Positions 1 through 7,686 of a stretch of DNA of 13,303 nt are shown one piece after another. The stretch covers positions 696,498-709,800 of the forward strand of contig MU646430.1 in NCBI GenBank assembly GCA_026770585.1, read 5' to 3'. The DNA is from Baffinella frigidus. Its lineage: Eukaryota; Cryptophyceae; Cryptomonadales; Baffinellaceae. The stretch's first letter is position 1. Each line of letters starts with the position of its first letter. The translations under genes and the position numbers were made by a program. The notes below the pieces were generated by a model that was not told the origin of the DNA, made no database searches, and saw only the letters and a list, made by a program, of their open reading frames with translations.

Positions 1-60
1 CCCCTCCCCCACCTCAACCACACCCTCACGCGCACCAAAACGCCACTCGCCGGCAGCCCC

Positions 61-344
61 CTACCCCGAAACCTTCACCACCGAACCCCAAACCCCTAAA
101 CCTCCACCCCCAACCCCCAAACCCCTAAACCCCCTACTCCAAACCCCTCAACCCTCTACTCCAAACCCCTCAACCCCCTAAGCCCAGATATCCAAGCTCC
201 CAACAAACCCGAACCCCTTAATCCTGAACCCCAAACACTAAACCGCAAACCAAACAAACCCGAACTCCCGAAACCCTTAACCCCAAACCCTCGACAGACC
301 CGAACCAAAAAAACCTTAACCCCACACCCTGAACCCTTGCCAAC
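61..344. repeat. Degenerate CCCTAAA-type telomere-like tract, C-rich on plus
   Basis: The plus strand reads as imperfect CCCTAAA/CCCCAAA/CCCGAAC heptamers. It has the opposite orientation to the G-rich tract that begins at about 450; the switch coincides with the exon at 345-446. If the minus-strand gene continues, this tract is the next intron. A small candidate exon at 30-60 (minus; TAG before it, GTGAGG after it) lies beyond it, but it is too short (31 nt) to support alone. Confidence 0.75.
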
Positions 345-1599
345 CTTGAAGTCAGCCTCCGGCAGTCCCGTTATCCCCACCCGCTCCAGAATCAGGCAGA
401 AGTCCTTGAACGTTACCCTCCCGTTATTCGTGTCACTCTCGCGCACCTGGGTGTGGGGTTTGGGGTTTGGGGTCTGAGGTTTTGGGTTTGGGGTTTGGGG
501 TTTGGGGTTTGGGGTTTGGGGTTTGGGGTGTGTGGTTTGTGGTTTGGGGTTTGGGAAGTAGGGTTTTGGGATCAGGGTTAGGGTCTGGGGTTCAGGACAC
601 AAGGATAGGGTTTAGGGTTTAGGGTACAGGGTACAGGTTTCAGGGTTCGGGTTTAGGGTTTCGGGTTTAGGGTTCAGGATTGAGGGTTTAGGGTGTAGGG
701 TGTAGGGTTCAGGATTCAGGGTTTAGGGAAAGGGTGCAGGTTCTAGGGTCTAGGGTTGAGGGTTCACCACGCCAATGAAGTGGGTCCACAGCATCGGCAC
801 CAGATACGAGGCCCCTGCGAACTCCCGGAGCTTTGGATCCTGGTTTAGGGTTCAGTGCTTAGGGTTTCGGGTTCAGGATTTAGGGTCCAGGGTTCAGGGT
901 TTAGGGTTCAGGGTTTGGGGTTCAGGGTTCATGGCTTAGGGTGTAAGGTTTCGTTTTTAGTTTTTGGTGTTTGGCGTTTGGGGTGTAGGATTTAGGGTTC
1001 AGGTTTTAGGGTGTAGGATTGAGGGTGTAGGATGCAGGGTGAAGCGTGCAGGGTTTAGGGTGTAGGGTTTAGGGTTCAGGGTGTAGGGTTCAGGGTGTAG
1101 GGTTGAGGGTTGAGGGTTTACCGCGTAGGCCGGGACCTCCACGCCTGCGATGTGCGCTTGCAGCTTTTTTCGCACCTGTGGTTTAGGTCCTTTAGGTCTT
1201 CATTTTTCCCAACATAGCCCAACGTTACGCCCCAATTTCGAGGGTTCGGGTTTGTGGGGCGCTTGAATTGCTGGGCTGCGTTGTTGGGCGCTTGGATTTT
1301 GGGGCTGGGTGGGTTTAGGGGTGTGGGGTTTAGGGGTGAAGGTTTGGGGGTGTGGGGTTGAAGGTTCAGGGGGTTTGGGGTTCGGGGGTGAATTTTTGGG
1401 GGGGTTGAGGTTTTGGGGGGGTGAAGGTTCAGGAGTTTAGGGGTTTGGGGTTGATGGTTTAGGATGTTTGGGGGTTGGGGTTGATGGTTTAGGTGTTCAG
1501 AGGTTTCTTGTTCGAGAAGAGGTTTTCGGTTCTTTCACAAGGGTTCAGGGTTTAGGGCACCTTTTTGATGATCTGTCGTTCGTACGCCGTTTCGATCAC
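345..1599 (-). CDS. Unknown protein, four phase-0 microexons with an EF-hand-like loop; partial
   Basis: I do not recognise this gene. Minus-strand exons in order are 1561-1599 (13 residues, VIETAYERQIIKK), 1122-1175 (18, starts VRKKLQAHIAG), 768-839 (24, starts DPKLREFAGASYLVPM) and 345-446 (34, starts VRESDTNNGRVTFKDF). Each is flanked by AG upstream (AAAG, ACAG, CCAG, CCAG) and GT downstream (gtgccc, gtaaac, gtgaac, gttggc). Every exon is a multiple of three and begins and ends in phase 0, so the four join into an open 89-residue stretch. The last exon resembles an EF-hand loop and F-helix, but the loop seems one residue short or has Ser at position 1, so calcium binding is doubtful. Introns consist largely of heptamer repeat. 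No start or stop codon is identified; the 5' end lies above 1600 and the 3' end below 345. Conserved amphipathic character and clean phasing argue for real exons; the product is unknown. Confidence 0.55.
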
Positions 1600-1675
1600 C
1601 TTTTGTTTAGGGTTTAGGGTTTAGGGTGTAGGTTTTAGGGTGTAGGGTGTAGGTTTTAGGGTTCAGGTTCCAGGA
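447..1675. repeat. Long degenerate TTTAGGG-type tract, G-rich on plus, forming introns of the minus-strand gene
   Basis: Imperfect GGGTTTA, GGGTTCA, GGGTGTA and GGGTTTGG units run with few interruptions except at the exons 768-839, 1122-1175 and 1561-1599. At about 470-530 the unit is homogenised to TTTGGGG; elsewhere it is a mixture. Non-repeat pockets at about 1180-1310 and 1500-1540 have no convincing splice-flanked frame. On the coding (minus) strand the introns read as CCCTAAA. Confidence 0.85.
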
Positions 1676-2215
1676 GTGGGGTCTCACCCAGGTCGGGCGA
1701 TCTCCGGAACCCGTGGGTGTGGCGCCAAGTGCTCGAAGGTTGCGAGAACAAGGGGTTCCGGAGGGGTCAATCTACACGGGCTTCTAGGAGTGGCGTCGGA
1801 CCCAGGTGGGGCGATCTCCGGAACCAAACCCCTCGAGGGTGTGGCGCCAAGTACTTGAGGGTTACGCGCGAGAGGGGTTCCGGAGGTACTCGAGGGTCAC
1901 GAGAGAGAGCAAGAGAGGGGGGCGCCGAGTACTCGAGGGTTACGAGAGATAGGGGGGTTGGTAATCGAGAGATACGAGAGCAAGCAAGAGAGGGAGGGGT
2001 TTCGGAGGGGTTGGGCCCAGGTAGGGCGATCTCCGGAACCAGGCCCTCGTGGGAGTGATCTCCGGAACCAGGCCCTCGTAGGAGTGATCTCCGGAACCAG
2101 GCCCTCGTGGGAGTGGCGCCAAGTACTCGAGGGTTACGAGACCGAGGGGTTTCGGAGGGGTCAATTTACACGGGCTTCTAGGAGTGGGGTCGGACCCAGG
2201 TGGGGCGGGCGTCGA
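1676..2215. repeat. Composite tandem repeat with 95-bp and 29-bp units
   Basis: A roughly 95-bp unit beginning GGCGCCAAGT occurs at 1721-1815 and again at 2115-2209, with partial copies starting at 1843 and 1921. A 29-bp unit beginning GATCTCCGGAACCAGG is present three times in exact tandem at 2028-2056, 2057-2085 and 2086-2114, and its core GATCTCCGGAACC also occurs near 1700 and 1813. Open frames here follow the repeat and differ in all frames, so I call no gene. Confidence 0.8.
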
Positions 2216-2810
2216 CGCTGTTGGGAGGCACTAGGAGACACAGCTCCTCCATCGGTATCAGCTGCTCACCACGCCCGGTCATCATCAGTTGAATTTTGGA
2301 TGCATGTCTTGTTTTAAATTTTGTACCCGGGCCCGAAATTTGGTGTGGAGAATTTGGAGGCATCAGGCGACATAGCTCCTTCAACGATATCAGCTGTGCT
2401 CACCCCTCACCCAATCACCGGTATCACTTGCACCTATTCTCAGCGTGATCACAGCGTTAGCACTCGGCGCTATTCCCTCCACGCACTCACCGGCGACACA
2501 GAGCGTGGCAGGGGTTAGGGGTTAGGGGTTAAGGGTTAGGGGTTAGGGGTTAGGGGTTAGGGATTAGGGGTGCCCGGACCCGAAATTCGGAGTTAAAAAA
2601 TGGGAGGCATCAGGCGACACAGCTTCTGCAACGATATCAGCTGCTCTCCCCCCACCCACTCACCGGTATCACTTGCACCTATTATCAGCGTGATCACAGC
2701 GTTAGCACTCAGCGTTATTCCCTCCACGCACTCACCGGCGACACAGCTCCAACGATATCAGCTGCTCACCCACCAACCAGTCGTTATCACTTGGGAGGTA
2801 GGGACCGTGT
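2216..2810. repeat. 245-bp tandem duplication with a GACACAGCT...CAGCTGCTCACC submotif
   Basis: The segment from about 2325 to 2500 is repeated from about 2570 to 2745, at a spacing of 245 bp (for example 2416-2499 against 2661-2744, both beginning CACCGGTATCACTTGCACCT). A shorter submotif, GACACAGCTcc..ATATCAGCTGCTCACC, appears four times, at about 2237, 2369, 2616 and 2740. I see no coding sequence. Confidence 0.75.
2510..2570. repeat. TTAGGGG heptamer array
   Basis: About eight nearly perfect GGGGTTA units, with two single-base deviants. They sit exactly at the junction between the two copies of the 245-bp duplication. The unit differs from the TTTAGGG that dominates the window. Confidence 0.85.
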
Positions 2811-3500
2811 AGCTTTGCGAGAGACGCTCTTTCTCTGCCTAGGAGAGACACGCTTTTCGTGTTTACGGGGGACACTCGTCCCTTGCTTACGAGATAGTGA
2901 TTCTCATGAAAGAGAGCCTGCTTGTGCTGTTTGGAGTTGTAAAGTTGGAGCTATTGGAGTTTTAGCTGGTGCTGTTGGAGTTGCAACGAGAGTGAGTGCA
3001 TGAGTGAGTTTGGAGTTGCGACAAGAGTGATGAGTGTATGAGTGACTTTGGAGTTGCAACGAGAGTGAGTGCATCAGTGAGTGACGGAGACCGCAGCTCC
3101 CCTTCATAACTTGCAGTGATAGACTCAGGGTTGGTCGTTGGATTACTGTGGAGGTCACACGAGAGAGAAGATAATCTCCAGGGACCTACCCAGAGTCGTA
3201 TACCACCAAGTATACAACGTATCCAAAGATTATTGTCGCCCCCAGTGGCTCGCGCGTTCGCGCTCAGCTGGACTCCGCTCTGTAACACCCGGAAGGTTGC
3301 GATGCTACAGGCGTTCGACAAATTTCATGAATACCGCGCGTGGTTTGATTTACTCTCCAAGCAAGCGTGGCAAGGGAGTCAGCGAAAAGTCACGAGGTTG
3401 GTTACGTTATCCTGGTACAAATATTTACAACCCCACATGTAAATGTGATCCTCCAGCGTTCTCGAGTGGGGAGGGGGGAGGATACCCGGTGTCGAAATAA
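2811..3500. other. Gene-poor stretch with a short tandem repeat at 2977-3085
   Basis: A degenerate unit of about 32-39 bp beginning TTTGGAGTTGCAACGAGAGT is repeated about three times at 2977-3085. From 3116 to 3500 several frames stay open on the plus strand, including one with a balanced composition ending at 3442 (internal MLQAFDKFHEYRAWFDLLSK). No start, splice site or family supports one frame over another. I leave it unassigned. Confidence 0.45.
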
Positions 3501-3780
3501 CGACTGAGCTGTGCATGCGCGGGACTAGGGAGCGATTTTATGGGCATCCAATACATGTCATCAACACCGCATGCAATGTACCCGGCAAGCCAGCGTTGCA
3601 GGGGTGGAGAGAGGATGACTTTTGCAGCACTCAACTCAAGGCTCAAAGGCCTGTTTTAGGACCTGTATCGAGAGTAATAAAGAAGAAGAAGAGACCTTAG
3701 TCGGAGTGACGAGGGAGCTGTGCACGCGCGGGACCAGGGTCTGCCCCAGATTTGGCTTGCCCCGCAGTGCTCGCTTCCTA
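3501..3780. repeat. Duplicated 32-bp segment and a conserved hairpin motif
   Basis: A segment containing GAGCTGTGCATGCGCGGGAC occurs at about 3501-3532 and again, slightly diverged, at 3709-3741. Between them, 3628-3666 carries CACTCAACTCAAGGC, a 6-nt loop, then GCCT, followed by TTTTAGGAC. The same motif recurs at 10608-10648. No gene is evident. Confidence 0.6.
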
Positions 3781-4030
3781 TGGTTCGGGGTTTCGAGTTT
3801 GGGGGTTGGGGTGTGGGGTGTGGTGTGTGGGGTGTGGTGTGTGGGGGTTTGGGGTTGGGGCGTGGGGTTTGGGGTTTGGGGTTTGGGGTTTGGGGTTTGG
3901 TGATTGGGGTTTAGGGTTTAGGGTGTAGGGTTCAGGTGGCATGGTAGGATTCAGGGTTTAGGGGTAAGGGTTAGGGGGGGGGCGTTTATTGTTCAGGGTT
4001 GAGTGTTTGGGGTTTAGGCTTTAGAGTTTA
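3781..4030. repeat. G-rich telomere-like block with a pure TTTGGGG run
   Basis: The plus strand moves from GGGGTGT through a nearly perfect TTTGGGG array (about 3866-3902) to TTTAGGG-like units. I find no splice-flanked exon inside. The repeated open frames here are repeat translations. Confidence 0.85.
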
Positions 4031-4041
4031 TGGGAAGCGTG

Positions 4042-4067
4042 TTTCAGGTCTGTTCGCAGACCTGAAA
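4042..4067. other. Perfect 11-bp hairpin with TTCG loop
   Basis: TTTCAGGTCTG (4042-4052), TTCG (4053-4056), CAGACCTGAAA (4057-4067). If transcribed from the plus strand this is an 11-bp stem closed by a UUCG tetraloop, an exceptionally stable RNA loop type. It marks the border between the telomere-like block and the hairpin-rich repeat to its right. Confidence 0.7.
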
Positions 4068-4500
4068 AGCAAGTCATGTCTTTGCTTCGCCTCCGCTGTC
4101 GATGGCTTCTCCTGCGGACAGCCATGGTGCTCGCCGGTTAGCCAACCGGTTGGTGCTCGCCGGTGAGCACCAACCGTTGGTGACTTGGTGTAAAAACCGG
4201 TCGCCAACCGGTTTTTGCTTCTCCTGCGGACAGTCATGGTGCTCGCCGGTGAGCCAACCGGTTGGTGCTCGCCGGTTAGTCAACCGGGTTTTGCTTCTCC
4301 GGCGGACAGTCAAGCACCGGTTGACTAACCAAGCACCGGTCTTCGCCTCCGCTGAAGAGGGCTTCTCCTGTCGACAGGCAAGCACCGGTTGACTAACACT
4401 TTTGTGAGAATGGCTCCAATTACAAGGTCTCCAGTACAAATGGGATAACCACCCCCAGTCAAGCACCGGTTGACCAACCCGCGCAGCTTTTGTACGTGGA
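4068..4500. repeat. Hairpin-rich dispersed repeat cluster
   Basis: GCTTCTCCTGCGGACAG-like units occur about four times (near 4105, 4218, 4291 and 4362), each followed by combinations of CCGGTTAGCCAACCGG, TGGTGCTCGCCGG and AAGCACCGGTTGACTAAC. Two perfect stems stand out: 4147-4158 with 4165-4176 (12 bp, loop 6) and 4192-4201 with 4207-4216 (10 bp, loop 5). Long minus-strand frames across this block change register among repeat copies, so I do not call a gene. Confidence 0.7.
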
Positions 4501-4529
4501 CCGAAACCAACCCTGGCAGGCGTAGTCAA

Positions 4530-4685
4530 TAAGGGTTGGCGGCGGAAAAGTTTCCAAAGGTTGCAGGCGAAAAGGGTTCCAATGGCTGAAGGCGAAAAGG
4601 GTTCCAAGGGTTGAAGGCGAAAAGGGTTCCAAGGGTTGGAGGCGAAAAGAGCTCCAAGGGTCGGTGAAAAGAGCTCCAAGGGAAG
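4530..4685. repeat. 25-bp minisatellite
   Basis: A unit of the type GGCGAAAAGGGTTCCAAGGG plus a short tail starts at 4566, 4591, 4616 and 4641, with decayed copies at both ends. Period 25 bp. Confidence 0.85.
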
Positions 4686-4759
4686 GGCTACCGGTTCGTA
4701 GCCCTCGTGTGTCTCGTACGCCTCGAGACTGTAGTCGGTCGCGTCCGTCACCTGTGCCA

Positions 4760-4878
4760 GAGTCAGGTTATGAGGAACACGAGTCAGGTTATGAGTGCTG
4801 CCACACGAGTCAGGTTGTGAGGAACACGAGTCAGGTTATGAGTGCCGCCACACGAGTCAGGTTGTGAGGCACACGACT
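4760..4878. repeat. Minisatellite with 47-bp higher-order unit (21 + 26 bp)
   Basis: GAGTCAGGTT starts at 4760, 4781, 4807, 4828 and 4854. The alternating spacings of 21 and 26 bp give a 47-bp higher-order period. The 21-bp form contains GAGGAACAC and the 26-bp form contains GAGTGC(C/T)GCCACAC. Confidence 0.85.
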
Positions 4879-5052
4879 GTTGACTAATTTGCCGCCAGCG
4901 GCCGTTACGCTCGCGCCGAGGAGGCAGGCTCTATAACCTGTTTGTTGCTCGCTCGATTCTCAGACGGTCGTGGGAGTCCAACCCACACGGTGGACAACGA
5001 CCCTTTCATCAAAAGTCAATTTACCTGAAGACAATTAACTTGAGGTTCTTTC
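4879..5052. other. No feature seen
   Basis: Single-copy-looking sequence. I see no supported frame, repeat or structure. Confidence 0.3.
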
Positions 5053-5252
5053 TAACGCAAATCGGTCACGCAACACCCCGGATCAACGAAACCCGCGTTT
5101 ATCCCTGCAAAATCCGGACCAGACGCCCACGGTCCACTCGGTGTATTTTTTTAACGCAAATCGGTCACGTAACACCCCGGAATCCGGGGTCAACGAAACC
5201 CGCGTAGTCCACCGAGTGGACCGTGGGCGTCTGGTCCGGATTTTCCAGGGAT
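5053..5252. repeat. Foldback element with 43-bp inverted arms and overlapping direct repeat
   Basis: 5101-5143 and 5210-5252 are reverse complements over 43 bp with one mismatch and a 66-bp spacer. Independently, a segment beginning TAACGCAAATCGGTCACG is directly repeated at about 5053-5098 and 5152-5205. The right end of the second direct copy abuts the right inverted arm. The arrangement suggests an inverted duplication that captured part of a tandem repeat, or a nonautonomous foldback element. No flanking target duplication is obvious. Confidence 0.75.
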
Positions 5253-5319
5253 GAAAGGTTCGCATGAAGAAGGTGTAGGAGTACAGGGGTCTTGGATTCA
5301 ACTTTGCGCGCGAACAAGG

Positions 5320-5545
5320 ACTAGGTATATATGGGCATACCGGTATACGAGTATACGAGTATACGGGTATACGGGTAATTCGGGTATACGGGTACATATA
5401 TGGGTGCATACGAGTATACGGGTATACGGTTATACGGTTATACGATTATACGATTATACGGGTATACGGGTACATATATGGGTACATATATGGGTACATA
5501 TATGGGTACATACGGGTATATGGGTATATGGGTATATGGGTCTAG
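5320..5545. repeat. GTATACGG / GGGTACATATAT microsatellite
   Basis: The left part is built of 8-9 bp units (GTATACGG, GTTATACG). The right part is a 12-bp unit GGGTACATATAT in about four nearly exact copies, followed by GGGTATAT units. All frames are open through it, giving IRVYGYT-like translations that are artefacts. Confidence 0.85.
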
Positions 5546-5636
5546 GGGCACCTTGCGTCCGCGCGGCGTGCCAGGCAAGATGACCACCCCAGGGTCAATC
5601 GCATAGCCCTTGGTGCGGTTCAGCGCGACAGGCCCG

Positions 5637-6280
5637 CCATGGTACGCCTGGAACCGCAGAGTATCCAGCGATTGGTGTGCTGCGCCTGCGCGGGGTGCGG
5701 ATAAGTTGCAGATACGTTAAGTTTGCCGCCGAAATCACAACATAAAGTCGACATTTTTGTACCACAACCGTCAAGTGTTACCATTTTCATTATTTCCGTG
5801 CGGTCAGTGAGATAGGCACACCGTGGTACGCCTGGAACCGCGGTTCCGTGTCTAGCGACTGGTGTGCTGCGCCTGCGCGGGGTGCAGTGAAGTTAGCCAC
5901 GGAAATTTGGTCAACGTTGACGCTTTTGTACCGAACAGTATACCAAAACAGTCAACTTTTACCAACACATTTCGTTATTTCCGTGGGGGGCGGTTAGGCC
6001 CGCCGTGGTATGCCTGGAACCGCAGAGTGTCAAGCGACTGCTTTGCCGCGCCTGCCAGGGGGGGTGGCAGATAAGTTAAGTCTGCCGCCGAAATAACAAA
6101 ATTAAGTTGACATTTTTGTACCAGAACCGTCAAGTGTTACCATTTTCATTATTTCCGTGCGGTCAGTGAGGCAGGCCCTCCATGGTACGCCTGGAACCGC
6201 AGAGTGTCTAACGACTGTTTTGCCGCCCATGCGCGAGGTCGGTGCAGAGACGGAAACATCAATATTTTGGTCAAAGGTGA
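5637..6280. repeat. Satellite-like tandem repeat, about 181 bp, alternating subtypes
   Basis: The motif CC(A/G)TGGTACGCCTGGAACCGC starts at 5637, 5821, 6003 and 6180 (spacings 184, 182, 177). Copies 1 and 3 share a tail with AAGT(T/C)TGCCGCCGAAAT and CCATTTTCATTATTTCCGTG. Copies 2 and 4 share a different tail with ACGGAAA and TTGGTCAA, so the array reads A-B-A-B. I see no supported coding frame. Confidence 0.8.
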
Positions 6281-6510
6281 CGTTCAACGGCACACCCACC
6301 AACGCTGTGCAGAACCCTGACCCTGAACCGGAAATTGCTGCCCCGCGGAGCCACACGCACCAGCGTCCGACGGGAACACGATCCAGACGCTGCCACGTTG
6401 GGGGGCGGGCGGTCTAACTCTGACCCCTACATCCTACAACCTCAAAACCTCAACCAATAATCGTACACTGTCAAACGTGAGAGGTCCGCACCGTCCGAGG
6501 CATGCGCTGA

Positions 6511-6880
6511 GCCATTGTATGCGTTGCGCTGAACCCTATACTCAAAACACTGCAGAGTGAGCCGTCATCGCTACCCATTGAGGGCACTCACCGTCCGATC
6601 CATCCGACGGCCGCCCCGGCACGCCCACCAACGCCTTCAGCCTCAACCTAAACCCTACACCCGAAAGCGTAGAAGAGGCACTCACCGACGTCCGATGGCC
6701 GCCCCAGCACGCACCAGCGTCGGACGACAAACAACGCCTTGCAGAACCCGCCATCGTTTGTGCTGCGCTGAGCCATTGTTTGTGTTGCGCTGAACCCTAC
6801 GCTCCAAACACAGCGGCGTCAACTGTGAACGCTACCCTGCGAGGGCACCCACCATCCGATCCATCCAAATGCCCACCAAC
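6511..6880. repeat. 261-bp tandem duplication
   Basis: GCCATTGTATGCGTTGCGCT at 6511 is matched at 6772 by a slightly diverged copy. Similarity continues through the ...GAACCCTA...CTCAAAACAC segment to the ATCCGATCCATCC motif. The duplicated block overlaps the minus-strand exon-like units described next. Confidence 0.7.
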
Positions 6881-6902
6881 TACATTCAGCGGATGCACTC
6901 AC

Positions 6903-6995
6903 CAATCCCGGGACGCCGACCAGCGCCTTGTAGAACTCGCCGTCGTTGAGGTTACGCTGACAGGGAGCTGGCGGTCTCACCCTCGACCCTCGACC

Positions 6996-7069
<74 letters not shown>

Positions 7070-7225
7070 ACCCCACACCGTGAACTCTCCACCCGCACCA
7101 TCCCCCGGCCTGCCCGGCCCACCAACTACATTTAGCGGAGGCACGCACCAACGTCTGCAGGCCGTCCCGGGACGCCCACCAGCGCCTTGCAGAACTCGCC
7201 GTCATTCAGGTTGCGCTTGCGCCAC
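6903..7225 (-). CDS. Duplicated exons of an unknown protein (NDGEF-x-KALVGVPG units)
   Basis: Two minus-strand exon-like segments encode nearly the same peptide. 7149-7225 follows AAG and ends before gtgcgt; it is phase 1 at both ends and contains RKRNLNDGEFCKALVGVPG. 6903-6956 follows CTGTCAG and ends before a consensus gtgagt; it is phase 0 at both ends and encodes RNLNDGEFYKALVGVPGL. Decayed relatives lie at about 6716-6770 (NDGGFCKALFVV), 6590-6640 (LKALVGVPGRPSDG, before gtgagt) and 6290-6320. Between the two best copies lies a pure CCCTCAA array. The phases of the two good exons do not match, so they may be alternative or decayed copies and not consecutive exons. I do not recognise the family; calling the whole array pseudogenic is equally possible. 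Confidence 0.35.
6979..7073. repeat. Pure CCCTCAA (TTGAGGG) array
   Basis: About a dozen nearly exact CCCTCAA heptamers, with CCCTCGA at the left edge. It is a single-base variant of the telomeric heptamer and lies between two copies of the duplicated exon. Confidence 0.9.
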
Positions 7226-7228
7226 CTT

Positions 7229-7680
7229 GTTCAGGGTGTAGGGTTGAGGGTTTCGGGGTTCGGGTTTGGGACTTAGGGTTTAGGGTTTAGGTTAGGGTTT
7301 AGGGTAAGGGTTGAGGGTTTAGGGTTTAGGGTTTAGGGTTTAGGGTTTAGGGTTTAGGGTTTGGGGTTTATGGTAAAGGTTTAGGGTGTAGGGTTTAGGG
7401 TTTCAAGGTTTAGCGTTTCGGGTTTTGAGTTTGGTTTGAGGGTATAGGGCTTAGGGTTTAGAGTTTAGAGTTTAGGGTATAGGGTACAGGTTTAGGGTTT
7501 AGGTTTAGGTTTAGGGATGAGGGTTTAGGGTTTGGGGTTTAGGGTTTAGGGTTTAGGGTTTAGGGTTTAGGGTTTAGGGTTTAGGGTTTAGGGTTTAGGA
7601 TTTAGGGTGTAGGGTGTAGGGTGTAGGGTGTAGGGTGTAGGGTGTAGGGTATAGGTTTAGGGTTTAGGGTGTAGGGTTAG
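7229..7680. repeat. TTTAGGG telomere-type arrays with a TGTAGGG sub-array
   Basis: Perfect TTTAGGG runs of about 7-10 units occur near 7318-7366 and 7525-7595. They are separated by degenerate units, and a pure TGTAGGG run lies near 7606-7650. Relative to the minus-strand exon at 7149-7225 this would be the upstream intron, read as CCCTAAA and ending ...CTGAACAAG. Confidence 0.9.
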
Positions 7681-7686
7681 GGAGCC

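Noticed and set aside
156-602. 148-codon minus-strand frame with NPKPQTP repeats
   Set aside because: Its first half translates a TTTGGGG heptamer array, which is stop-free in this register. Only the 345-446 part looks coding, and it is bounded by splice sites.
1180-1310. Extra exon of the minus-strand gene between 1122-1175 and 1561-1599
   Set aside because: An open Pro/Gln-rich segment with a possible CAG and GT exists, but its length (about 76 nt) breaks the phase-0 pattern and it is low complexity.
4074-4751. 225-codon minus-strand frame
   Set aside because: It runs through hairpin repeats and the 25-bp minisatellite, and repeat copies are read in different registers.
4530-4878. CRISPR array
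   Set aside because: The repeats are contiguous or separated by repeated, not unique, segments, and the context is eukaryotic with no cas genes.
6780-7241. 153-codon plus-strand frame with repeated TLNPQPS
   Set aside because: The repeat is the CCCTCAA array read in one register, and the frame runs antisense to the better exon-like units.
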